Assembly: GCF_023278565.1 (NCBI RefSeq)
Contig: NC_064682.1
Location: forward strand, 2,914,001 to 2,978,000
DNA length: 64,000 bases
DNA from: Colletotrichum lupini
Taxonomy: Eukaryota > Ascomycota > Sordariomycetes > Glomerellales > Glomerellaceae
Direction: 5' to 3'
In this document: positions 45,692 to 55,761 of the stretch, piece after piece
How positions within the stretch are numbered: the first letter of the stretch is position 1
How the letters are laid out: each line of letters begins with the position of its first letter
Notes under the pieces: model-generated
The model's input: the letters and a program-made list of their open reading frames with translations, nothing else
What the model was told of the DNA's origin: nothing
Databases searched by the model: none
Translations under genes and position numbers: made by a program

Positions 45692-47599
45692 CTAATTAGT
45701 AATTAAATTCTATTATTATAAATTAGTAAAGTATTTTATTATATAGAAAAGACGACCTCTTAATACCGCACGGGATAAGAGATTCGTATTAATTAACCTT
45801 ATAAAAATAGATAAAAAAGGGGGCGATTCTCGAATACTATATAGAATTAAGTAATCGTAGCCCTTTATTACTTACGAGAGGTCGACGTTTATTATGTTAA
45901 ACTACGTTAATTAACGGAACCGCTTAAGTAACTAGCCTTTTACTATTACCCTAAGTAGCTTTTTTATTAAACGATTTTTTTATAGCCGGCCCGCGATTAG
46001 AAATTAACTAGTTAAATTAGTAAAAATATAATATAAAAGAGTACTGCGTAATTAAAGAAGGGGATATCTAAATATAAATATTCTTATTTAGTAATAAAAA
46101 TAACCCTATAGGAGTTATTAAGCTAAGAGATCTATAGTATATAAGAAAGTTTATTACTACGAGGACTTTATAAGTACGACCTTAAGCCCGCGATCTAAAC
46201 GACCTCTTTATAACTCCCTTAACTACCCCCCGGGTATTACTTAGGAATATAATATAGGGAACGGTTTAATAAAGGAAGAGGGGATTTAGAGGTCTTAATA
46301 ATATCGAGCTAAGAGTATTATAAATCTCGGAGATTAACCTAAGAAGAAGGTAGCTACCCTAAAGTAGTCCTACGACCTCTTACTAAAGTTATTATTAGCT
46401 TAAGAAAAGGCTAAAAAAACGAGGATCTAAGGGGAAAAGAAAAGAATCCTTTAGAGGGCTACTAAAGGGCTTCTTTTTTATACTAGCTCCCGGCGCGAAA
46501 TTACTAATTTTAAGAAATTAACTAAGGAAGCTATTTAGAGATTATAAAGAGCACGAGGCTTAGGAGGCTAGAAGTATATAAAATAGCGGAAATCGGTAAC
46601 TAATAAAGATCCCGAGACTAATTACTATATTTTTTTATAGTAATATAAACGTCTACCGCTATTATTATTAAAAGGAACTACTAAAACCTACCCTTTTTTA
46701 CTAAATAAAAAGGAAGATCTTAGTAAGTACGATAGTTAGCGATTTAGAAGGGTAATAGTAATCGCTAAAAATAGTAAAAACGAGAGTAATAGCGAGATAG
46801 TAAGAGGAAGCGGGAATCTCTTAGACCCTAATAAATTCGTTAAGTAGTAAAAGTACGGATTTACTATAACTAGCGCGCGGATTAAATATATCCTTATTAA
46901 AATTAAATACGCTAGTAATTATTAATATAAGTATAAGCTAAAGCACGACCCTTAGCGAGTTAGGGTAAAAAAGAAGAGGACGAAACCCGATCTTAAATAG
47001 AATCCTAATCCTTTATAAATAGGTAAATATTAACCCGGACTATTAGGGGACGTAGATATATAAAATTATAGATTAGCCTAATAATAAGTAAATAGACGCG
47101 GTATTAATCTATTTAATTAAGGTCTATAAAAAAAAGGGGTTATAGGGGCAACCCCTATTTTATAAGATCGTAGACGACCTTAGTTACTAACTAGATAAAT
47201 AGTTCGTAAGCGCAAGCCTAGGAATTATAAAAGTAGTTAATAAATTCCTCTATAAGCGAGGGGTATTACTAGTATAATTATAATCGTAAGAGCTATACGA
47301 AATACTAATAGTAATAATTATAGAAGAGGAATTCGTACTATAGAACTAAGCATAGGTCGATAGAACGTATAATCGCTTTAACGAATTTAGAAAAAGGGTA
47401 AACGACCTAGATTTCCTTTTTATAATTACTAATAGAAATCTGTTATTATAAAAGGATATACCGGGGTAAAATATAGTACTAGAAGTACGATAATTAACAA
47501 TTCTATTTATTTCGATCTATAACTCGTCACCGCTACTAATACGAAATTTAGTACCGATCGGCTAATAAAAAAGGAAGTAAACGACCCGAAGTTACTAAT

Positions 47600-48480
47600 A
47601 GTACGTAGCGACGTAGGGTTCGTATATAAATATTAAAAATCTAGCGGCGAATACGAGGTAATTTATAGACCTTAAAAAGATCTTCTTAAAAAAGAAATTA
47701 TATTCTAAGGGGAAGTATAAGGTCTTATAAAAAACCCTAATAATGTTTTACGATTATTATAAAAAAGTTAGAATTAGAGAATATTAGTACTATTCGGTAA
47801 TTAATATCGTACTCGTAAGTAAAGCCTCTAATTATTACTACGAAGCGGTGCGTAATCTCGATTAAAACGACTTTTTTAGTATAATTAACGTAATCCGAAG
47901 CCGCTTCAAGACTTACGATAAGAACCTAGAGCTCCTATCTAAGCTATGAGCGATTTTTTTTATATTTATAGCTAGGATAATAGAGGGTAAATTACGAGTA
48001 GAGATCCTTAAAGAGCTTATTAATTAAATCGATAAGCTAATAAAAACCTAGCTAAATAAGGGGATAAACGAGCGGAAAGTCGGATATTTTTATACCGCAA
48101 TTTAGTATATACTAGAGATAAAAATCACCCTATACTAAGTACTTAAAAACTACGAGACGCTCTACTCGAGGCTAAGATCTAGTTTTAATATTAAAATAAA
48201 AATACTACGCTAAACCTATTTTTAAGTATATAACGGCCCTTATTAATAATATTAAGTTAATCGAACGTATAATAAAAAGGGAAAAGAGGCTAGATATAGC
48301 AATCGCTAGTAAGGAGGCCTAGATTTATTAAATAAATAGAGATTTAACTTACGGGTAGGGTAATAGAAGAAGTAATACTATATTTATAAAAAGGATAGAT
48401 ATTAGTTAAGTAACTACTCTGAGGAAGAGCGTACTAAATCGTATAAATAATATAAAACGTCGAGGGTAGTAGATAGTAAA
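47600..48480 (+). pseudogene. Gag remnant of the Copia element
   Basis: Stop-ridden frame with a polypeptide pattern typical of fungal Copia Gag. Near 48390-48435 a degraded zinc-knuckle-like stretch ends in a Ser/Glu/Arg pattern (YSEEERT); its cysteines appear as Tyr codons, as C-to-T change would give. Boundaries are approximate. Confidence 0.5.
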
Positions 48481-49559
48481 ACTAGCCCTCGTCGGTTTAA
48501 CTAATTCTTTATTATATATAAGGGTAGATCTAGGGGCACGGAACCTAGTAACGGTAACTAAAGTAGCGGCCTAAAGTATATACCCCTTATAAAAGATTTA
48601 AAAAATAAAAAAGATCTTACCCCTTATATTAACGAATTAGATTATAATGAAATCGACGATATTAACTACTCTTTTTTTACCCTATTAGCCTCTAGAGGAT
48701 ATACGAGGCTAAACGAATAGAGGGTAGCGGAAGCTCTTAATAAGTAGGCTTTTATTTATAAATAATAAGAGAAGGTCCCTTAGATAATAAATACGGAGGC
48801 GGCTAAAAGGGCAAATTTAATAGGGCCAAAGCCTATTCTCTTAATAATTAAGAAGAAGACGCTATCTCTCTCGATATTTAAAAAAAAGGAATATAGTACT
48901 AAGTAAATCTAGGGGTAGCTAAAGAGGTCCTTTTTATACTACTTAGATCCTTTGAATACTAAGCTTATATAAATATTCTATACGAGCGAAAGGTACGGCC
49001 TAAACGATTTTTATAGGATTATCCTAGATATTAAAGTATTATAATAGTTAACTAAAAGAAAAGAGTAATTCTAAGCGCTATAGAAGATCGTATTAGTAAC
49101 TCTTAATACGTTAATAGCGGGTATTACGAGGATTAGTTTTAGCCTAAGTAAGGAAATCGTTACCCTAGGTATAGTAAAAATAGAGATATACTTCGGAACG
49201 ATAACTTTCTATATTTTACTTATTAATACCCTATTTCTCTTATATTTAAAAAATATAAATCGACTAGGTATTATATTTAATAATACGAGGAATAGAATCT
49301 TTAGTAGTAAGCACTTCGAAATAGTCGAACGACGATAGGGGTATGCGTTTATAAAGCTTACTAATAATACGAAGTCGATTAATTACTTAATAGAAAGTGA
49401 GCTTAAAAGACTATATTAGAGATTCGGGTACCCGTTAGTTACGAGGCTATATAACCTCCTAAAGTAATTAAGTAATAATAATATCGAAATAGGGGCGCTA
49501 GAATAGTTAACGAAAGTATATTATTAATACTAAATAAATGCGCAGAGCCTACGCAGATT

Positions 49560-50390
49560 TAAATTTAAATTGCGTAATAAGCTTAACTTTAACTAGGAAA
49601 TAGTCGTCGATATCTTCTATTTAAATAGTTAGCTAGTACTATATATAATCGACGTAGCTATATCTTTCTAAGCAGGGTAATTCCTCTGGGATTTATAAAT
49701 AAAGATAATATGGGTAGCCCTACGAAAAAGCTAGATTAATATATACTAAGGACCGCTAGACGGTATTAGAACCGACGTTAGTACTAGCTTTAAGTTAATA
49801 GAATTTAGGGACAATGCGACGGCCTATAGTATATAACTAAAAGTCGTACTTATTAAAGCGCACTATAATATTAAAAAGGTAAAAAGGGTATATTAGTAAT
49901 TAAAAAGGGCGTTTAAAATTATTAAAAAGGAAAATCCGGATTTTACTAACGACGAATGCCTTTAGATAGTACTTAAATACTATAATAATACTATAGGGCC
50001 TAACGGACTTATACTAACGCTATTAGTATTTAAAGTATATTTAAGAACGACCTTAGCCTCGCTACTATCGCTAAGTATAAGCTAACGAGCCTAAGTAGTT
50101 AAAAAAGTAATATGGGTACTGCGCGAAGTAAGTATAAAAAAGTAAGTTAATAAGGTAATTACTACGCGTAATAGGCCCGATATAGGGGATAATCTAGATA
50201 TATTACTAAATTCGGATATATAAGTATAGCGCAAAATTACTTAATAATAGGCTAGGCTATATAAGTTAATTTCCGTTAACGAGCGCTCTTATATAGTCGC
50301 AAAAGATCGTAACTAGCCACTCGAAGTATTAATTATAGTAATTAGACCGTACTATATAAATCCTAACGAGGTAATTTCTAACTTATAAAA
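49560..50390 (+). pseudogene. Integrase remnant of the Copia element
   Basis: The first catalytic Asp region (VVDIFYLN, about 49600) and the second (a GIRTDVS stretch, about 49770) are readable. The position of the catalytic Glu reads Lys (KKVKRV), consistent with a G-to-A change. Further on, YNNTIGPNGLI and a basic C-terminal part match the fungal Copia integrase pattern. Several TAG/TAA codons stand where Gln is expected. Non-functional. Confidence 0.8.
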
Positions 50391-50589
50391 AGAAAAAGAG
50401 CTAGGGGAAACTATATAACCCGTAGTAGAGATATAAGAAATTATCCTTAATAAAATCGTCGTAATAGTACTAATAAACGATAAAAAAGAGGAAATTACTA
50501 AAAGGGTACTAATACTACCGGCAAGACGTCGTAAAAGACTATGACAGTAAGCCCTAACGCAGTAATTCATTACTAACGACGAGGTAATT

Positions 50590-51470
50590 AATACCTTTTA
50601 TATAGTAAAAGAGAAAGCCGATTTCGAGCTAGTGGTTAAACTACGTAAAAAAGGCGTAATTATAACTATTAAAAAGCTATATAAAGGATTAGATCTTATC
50701 GAAGTAAATACTCTTTGCGATCGAGGGGTTTATTAATTTATCTTATACGACTTAGAAAAATATATAAACCTTTATATATTTAAATTATAAATAGTTCGTG
50801 AGATTAAAGGGAAAGGAACACCCTAGCCGTATAAGAAGTCTAGATACGTAATTTAGGGGTACGGCGATATTAAAAAGGCGACGCTACTTATATAATTACT
50901 TACTATATAGCGCTATAACTAACGATTAATAATAGTAATAAGAGCATTGCTACGGAAGAAGGGATACGAGATTTAGAGCCGTAATATTACCTAGGCCTAT
51001 ACTTAATCGGCCACAGGGCTTATAAGGAAAATCCTAGCCTATTTACTAAAAGAAATAGCTAGTAAGTACTTAAAAAGCACGATTATTAAAGTGCTTAAGC
51101 TACTATATAAGCTCGCAGAATCGGGTACCTATTAGTAAGCTACTTACTATAATTTTTATATTAATTAACTATTAATAATTACCTCTACGTACGACCCGTG
51201 CCTACTAGTTATAGAGTACGAAGGCGACTAATTTAGGATCGTTAGAATATAGACTAACGATATATTAAGCCTATCCGATATTAACTTTATAAAAAAGGAG
51301 GATAAGGAGCTCTAAAAAGCGGGCTTTATAATAAAGCTAAAAGAGGTCCTTATAATAAATACCCCCTTAGTATTTAATAACGGGATTCTTATAATTAAAA
51401 AGGAAAACGTTATTTTTTAATAAAAGGGGTAGGGTAAGAAAATTAACCTTATTAATCTAAATATAATTAA
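50590..51470 (+). pseudogene. Reverse transcriptase remnant of the Copia element
   Basis: Stretches such as KSRYVI, then AYT followed by SATGLI, then LLYKLAESGTY, and STYDPCLLVIEY are recognisable as a Copia reverse transcriptase in one + frame broken by many stops. Boundaries are approximate. Non-functional. Confidence 0.8.
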
Positions 51471-51489
51471 TATTAAGAAGCGGTATAAG

Positions 51490-52200
51490 GCTAAGCTCGC
51501 GCGAGGGGTATATATTATAAGTATTTATTAGCCTAAGGTAATTTTTAATTACGCTAGGGTAGCGTAGGCTATAAATCTAACTAAATAAGACGTCGAAGTA
51601 CTTAATAAGCGGCTTAAGTAATAATAAACGAATCTCGATCGAGGTCTTATTTACTACTTAATCGACCTTACGACTAGTAAGCTCTACGTCTTTATTAATA
51701 GGTTATTTACGAATAATAACGACCTTACTTCGTAATTAGGGTATATTATTATCCTAGCTAACGAGAGTATAGGTAAGAGCGAATTCACTATATACGGTAA
51801 TATAATCTACTACTCGTTAACTAAAAATAAGCGGGTAACGAGAAGTATATTAACGTTAAAAGTTTATAATATAGTTAACGGCGTTAACCTCTCTTACGTA
51901 ATTTTAATAACGCTAAGGAAAATTACTAATCGAATTAGCCTTTTACCTATTTTAATAGTTATTTATACCGATTCCTACTCGCTATATAAATACCTTATTA
52001 AATTAAGAATAATAAAGGAAAAGAGGCTTATAATTAATATTATAGCCCTTAGGTAATCGTACGAAAGGCGCGAGATACTCGAGATCCGTTAGATTAATAA
52101 TAAAAATAACCTCGTAAACGCCTTTATAAAAGTAATATTAAATAAGGGATTAGAGTAATTTATAAGTAATAGAAAAGTTATTATATAAATAGAGGGATAG
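51490..52200 (+). pseudogene. RNase H remnant of the Copia element
   Basis: After the reverse transcriptase, the + frame shows FTNNNDLTS, LGYIIILAN, KRVTRSILTLKVY and a YTDSYSLY catalytic-Asp segment, then SYERREILEIR, all typical of the Copia RNase H end. It is interrupted by stops and ends shortly before the polypurine tract. Confidence 0.8.
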
Positions 52201-52316
52201 GTTATATAAAAAGAGTAAAGAAAAAGGGGAAAAAGAGACGACTTAATAAATAGGCCCAAGGTCGAATTATACCTCTAACCGTAGTAATTAAATCGATAAA
52301 AGAAAGAGAAAGTTAG

Positions 52317-52521
52317 TATCGGATTAGAAGTCTAATTTAACCGCGGCATATAGCCGACTGCGCAGGGGCTAATTAGGGGCCTTATTTATAATTATCGTAG
52401 CTAGCCTAACCTATAGTTAGAACCTCCTTTTTATACTTACTACGTAGATATTTATATAGTTTAATTGATCTCTTCGTCAACTACGGTTCGAACTAACTAC
52501 CCTGTAATAGGGATACCAACA
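52317..52521 (+). repeat. Right LTR (205 bp)
   Basis: Begins TATCGG (TG changed to TA) and ends ACCAACA. Its inner half is more mutated than the matching part of the left LTR, and its outer end keeps CCCTGTAATAGGGATACC. Confidence 0.93.
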
Positions 52522-52526
52522 GCTAT
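52522..52526. repeat. Target-site duplication, right copy
   Basis: GCTAT, identical to 45482-45486. Confidence 0.9.
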
Positions 52527-52581
52527 CGTCCGTGGAGGGGCCGCAGACGCCGAGGCCCTCAGAGCAACGTTGGACGCATAA

Positions 52582-53407
52582 GGCCGCAGCAGATAGATGC
52601 TCTCTATCCCGCATCACCCGGCGAGGTTGTACTCACCCCAGACATGCAGCAAAACACGTCGAAGTCCGCATATCATTTCCCCTCAAACATTCAAACACCA
52701 GCCTCGTCGTCGCGTCTGCACATCCCCGCATCACACCGAAGGGAGGAGAAGACTTCGAAAGGAGGAGCCGCTGCGGATCCGCCCTGCAGGCAAGGCGATG
52801 AGCGGATACTGGATGGAGGAGGATTCAAACAAGACGGGATGTCACAGTGAAATGCGGAGAGCCGCTGCGGCCGTGGAGCGGATCCGCAACTGCCGTGACA
52901 CTACTGTTCTCACAACCGCTTTGCGGGGAAGGCCAAACTCTCAGATTCGCATCGTGGGGAGGGAGGGATGGCCCATGTCTTGAGACGAATCAAACTTGGA
53001 GAAGTTGATCTGCCCCCCAAGTCCGGAATAGGTGCCGCCCAAAGTGCGTGCTGATGGTGGTCGTGGTGGGCCGAGGTTGGACGCGGTTGAAATGACTAAA
53101 GGACTAAGGTTTGCATCTCTTTCGTCAACTTGCGTGCGTTGCGTTCTTCTTTGGGCCTGCAGCTGAGACGATGGGTCCCCGTATTTAATGCTACCGCACC
53201 GATATGACTGCTTTGGAAAAGGATAGGCACAGATTGCCAAGACGAAGCTCGGCCGAATTGATCATCTCTGTGATCTTCTTGTGTGTCTGCTGTGAAATCT
53301 GAACTCACTCACACACCCCTCCTTCCTCACATGAGCCGTTCATCTCATTTATCTTCACACGCATCTCACTCACACCATAGCAAACTCACATACTCTCACA
53401 CTCAAAA
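52582..53407. other. Intergenic; leader of the hydrolase gene at the right end
   Basis: Base composition is back to normal (~50% GC) immediately after the element. No gene is seen. The stretch 53310-53407 is C/A/T-rich, as in fungal leaders. Confidence 0.5.
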
Positions 53408-54755
53408 ATGTCTCTCTCATCACAAGCAGTCAACGAAATCAAAGGCATCGTAGACAATGCCGTCACAACCTCCCCCACCGGCATCCCCGGAACAACCGTA
53501 GTGGTCATCGACCGCACCGGCACCGAACAATTCGCCCATGCCGCCGGCACCCGGGGCGTCGACTCTTCGGAGCCCATGACCCTGGACAGCGTATACTGGA
53601 TCGCCTCGTGCACGAAAATGGTGATCGGCATCGCGTGCATGCAGCTCGTCGAGAAGGGCCAGCTGAGCCTCGACGACGCGGACCACCTGGAGAAGCTCTG
53701 CCCGGAGCTGGCTGACATCAAGGTCCTGACGCCCGAGGGCAAGCTCGTTGACAAGAAGCGCGGCATCACGCTCCGCATGCTGCTGACGCACACGGCTGGG
53801 TTCGGGTATACTTTCTTCAGCGAGCGGCTGCGCGATTGGAGTCTGCCGGCGGGGATTGATGAGTTTTCGGGGAGTGTGAGGGATATGGTGCAGCCTTTGT
53901 TGTTCCAGCCGGGTGAAGGCTGGGAGTATGGCGTAAGTGAAGTAACAACTGTTGAGACGATGGCCTCTAACTCGGAATTGTAGGTCGGCATTGACTGGGC
54001 TGGCATCGCCCTGGAGCGGGCCACGAACATGAGTCTGAACGACTACATCCAGGCCAACGTCTGCCAGCCTCTGGGCCTCAAGAACGTCAACATGATTCCG
54101 ACACCCTCGATGAAGGCGCAGTTGGCGTACATGCACTACAAGCGGCCCGACGGCAAGTTGGTCCACAGAGACCACCCTCTCCATCGTCCGTTGATCGTGC
54201 AGTCAGAGGAGGAGATCCGCGCCTGCTTCAACAGCGGCGGCGCCGGCATTTTCGCAAAGCCTCAAGAATACACCCGTATGTACTTTGTCCCTCTTTGCTC
54301 ATGCTCAACTGTTGGATGACTAGCTAAAGATCTTCGTAGGCATCCTGGCAGTCTTCCTCAACGACGGAACCTGCCCCATCACAAAAGCCCAAATCCTGAA
54401 AAAGGAGACGGTAGACGAAATGTTCTCCAACCAAATCTCAAAGTTCCCAGACTTTGCCCGGCAGGGCGTTCAGGCTGCGAAACCGGAGCTGACCAACGGG
54501 ATCCCGGAGCTCTACCCGATCCCGGGCAACCCGCCGCAGGGCTGGGGCCTGACGTTCATGATCACGGGCGGGCCGACGGGGCGCTCGAGCGGGACGGCGT
54601 GGTGGGCTGGGCTGCCGAACCTGTTCTGGTGGTGCGACCGGGAGAACGGGGTGGCCGGGATCGTGTGCTCGCAGATTCTGCCGTTTGGCGACGCTTCGGT
54701 CATGGGGCTCTGGGCGCAGGTTGAGGCTGCTGTGTATAAGGGGCTGAGTGCGTGA
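53408..54755 (+). CDS. Beta-lactamase-fold serine hydrolase (410 aa, 3 exons)
   Basis: Exons 53408-53932, 53984-54275 and 54340-54755, with GTAAGT and GTATGT donors and TCTAACT/TAGCTAAA branch regions. The nucleophile motif SxxK is SCTK (Ser67, Lys70). HTAGFGY and WEYGVGIDWAG (Tyr of the second motif) follow as in class C beta-lactamase-like esterases. The C-terminal part has GWGLTFMITGGPTG and GTAWWAGLPNLFWWCDRE in place of the KTG motif. Family members in fungi act as esterases, transacylases (LovD-like) or peptidases; true antibiotic resistance is not implied. There is no signal peptide, so it is intracellular. Length is normal for the family. Substrate is unknown. Confidence 0.92.
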
Positions 54756-55761
54756 TGTCTATGATGATGAACGATTCTCAGAATCTCAGTCTAAACACTG
54801 TGTTTCCGCGGGTTCGCGTCGTTTTCCTACTGATGAGGCTTGTTTCTCGTCGGAATTTTCGGAAACAGATTTCCATGTATGGATGATTTCCTATTGGCCC
54901 CCTTTCATCAGAATGAAGCTAGTAATATGTGAGAAGGTCTTGAACCAATTCCATTGCCAGAGACTCAGTGCATTAGGGATGTCCAGCTCGCCATTGGCTT
55001 ACCCAGGTGTCTAGGTAGGATGCAACTGCAAGACGACCTCAAAGTGGGCTGATTTTCCCATAAGGAACGTCCTGACGGTTGAAGAATGCAGCCAACAACA
55101 TGGTAAGCTTCAAGAACGTCTAACCAAACCGTTGGATCCCTTGAACCTGCGCCTAGTAAGGTTCACCGAAAGCAGTGGAATCCGGGGTTGACAGCTCTCG
55201 CTTCCGGAGGATGGGGAAGCCCCCTCCCTTTCTTTTCCCCGGATCCCATCCCAACCCTGGTTCCCCCAGACCAGCCAACACCGGACTTGGCAACTGGCAC
55301 ACACCAGAGACGGAATCTCCTCGCAGAAGAAGAAGAGGATCTGCGGGGGGAAACATGAACCAACTGGCAAACTCACCGTATGCACCCCGCTTTCTTTTCC
55401 CTTGCTGACGCAGGCAACGCTAGAGTCTAAGAAAGGTGAGAGAAGGGGAAAAAAACGCGGGGTTTTGGCGACAGGGACCTCCCCGTGACGACGTCGTTTC
55501 GGATGGCCGGGGGATTTGACTGGTCACGAGTTTTGGAACTAGCGGGGATTTTTCTTTGTTGGGGCCTTGAGGGGGGGCAAAAAGAAACTGGAGACAGCTG
55601 GAGGACCACACCCACCCCTTCTTTTTCAGCTTCGATTGTCTCGAATCTCCGCCTCACAACCTGGCTCAACCTCCACATTGAAATCTCATCTCACCTCACC
55701 TTGACACATACCCACCGAGCCGTGTGAGAAGCATCACGATAACCGACGATACGCGAATGCG
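54756..55761. promoter_or_regulatory. Upstream region of the alcR-like gene
   Basis: No gene is seen. It contains three WGCGGGG sequences that fit both the AlcR half-site (WGCGG) and the CreA site (SYGGRG): 55342-55348 (+), 55385-55391 (-) and 55541-55547 (+). Further CreA-type sites are GCGGGG at 55457-55462 and CTGGAG at 55588-55593 and 55598-55603. A pyrimidine-rich leader covers 55675-55730. Confidence 0.5.

Larger units (their letters stand above)
45487..52521 (+). mobile_element. Full-length, RIP-like-mutated Ty1/Copia LTR retrotransposon
   Basis: 7035 bp bounded by 205-bp LTRs and a 5-bp target duplication. The interior is extremely AT-rich with almost no CpA/TpG, abundant TpA and retained CpG, the signature of repeat-induced point mutation. 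All frames are full of TAA/TAG stops. Read through those stops, the + strand still shows Gag, then integrase, then reverse transcriptase, then RNase H, the Ty1/Copia order, with strong resemblance to fungal Copia elements. A purine tract (52298-52312) sits just before the right LTR. The element cannot encode proteins now. Confidence 0.95.
45359..52581 (+). pseudogene. Small open frame interrupted by the Copia element (60 codons when rejoined)
   Basis: A frame from the ATG at 45359 reaches the target-site duplication at 45482-45486 in phase 2. With the element and one GCTAT copy removed, the frame continues at 52527 without shift through IVRGGAADAEALRATLDA to a TAA at 52579-52581. Left of the element it reads MGTLYSNIMYGYLGRGNRSY and onward. 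It may be a short gene, the last exon of a larger one, or chance. No family is recognised. Confidence 0.35.
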
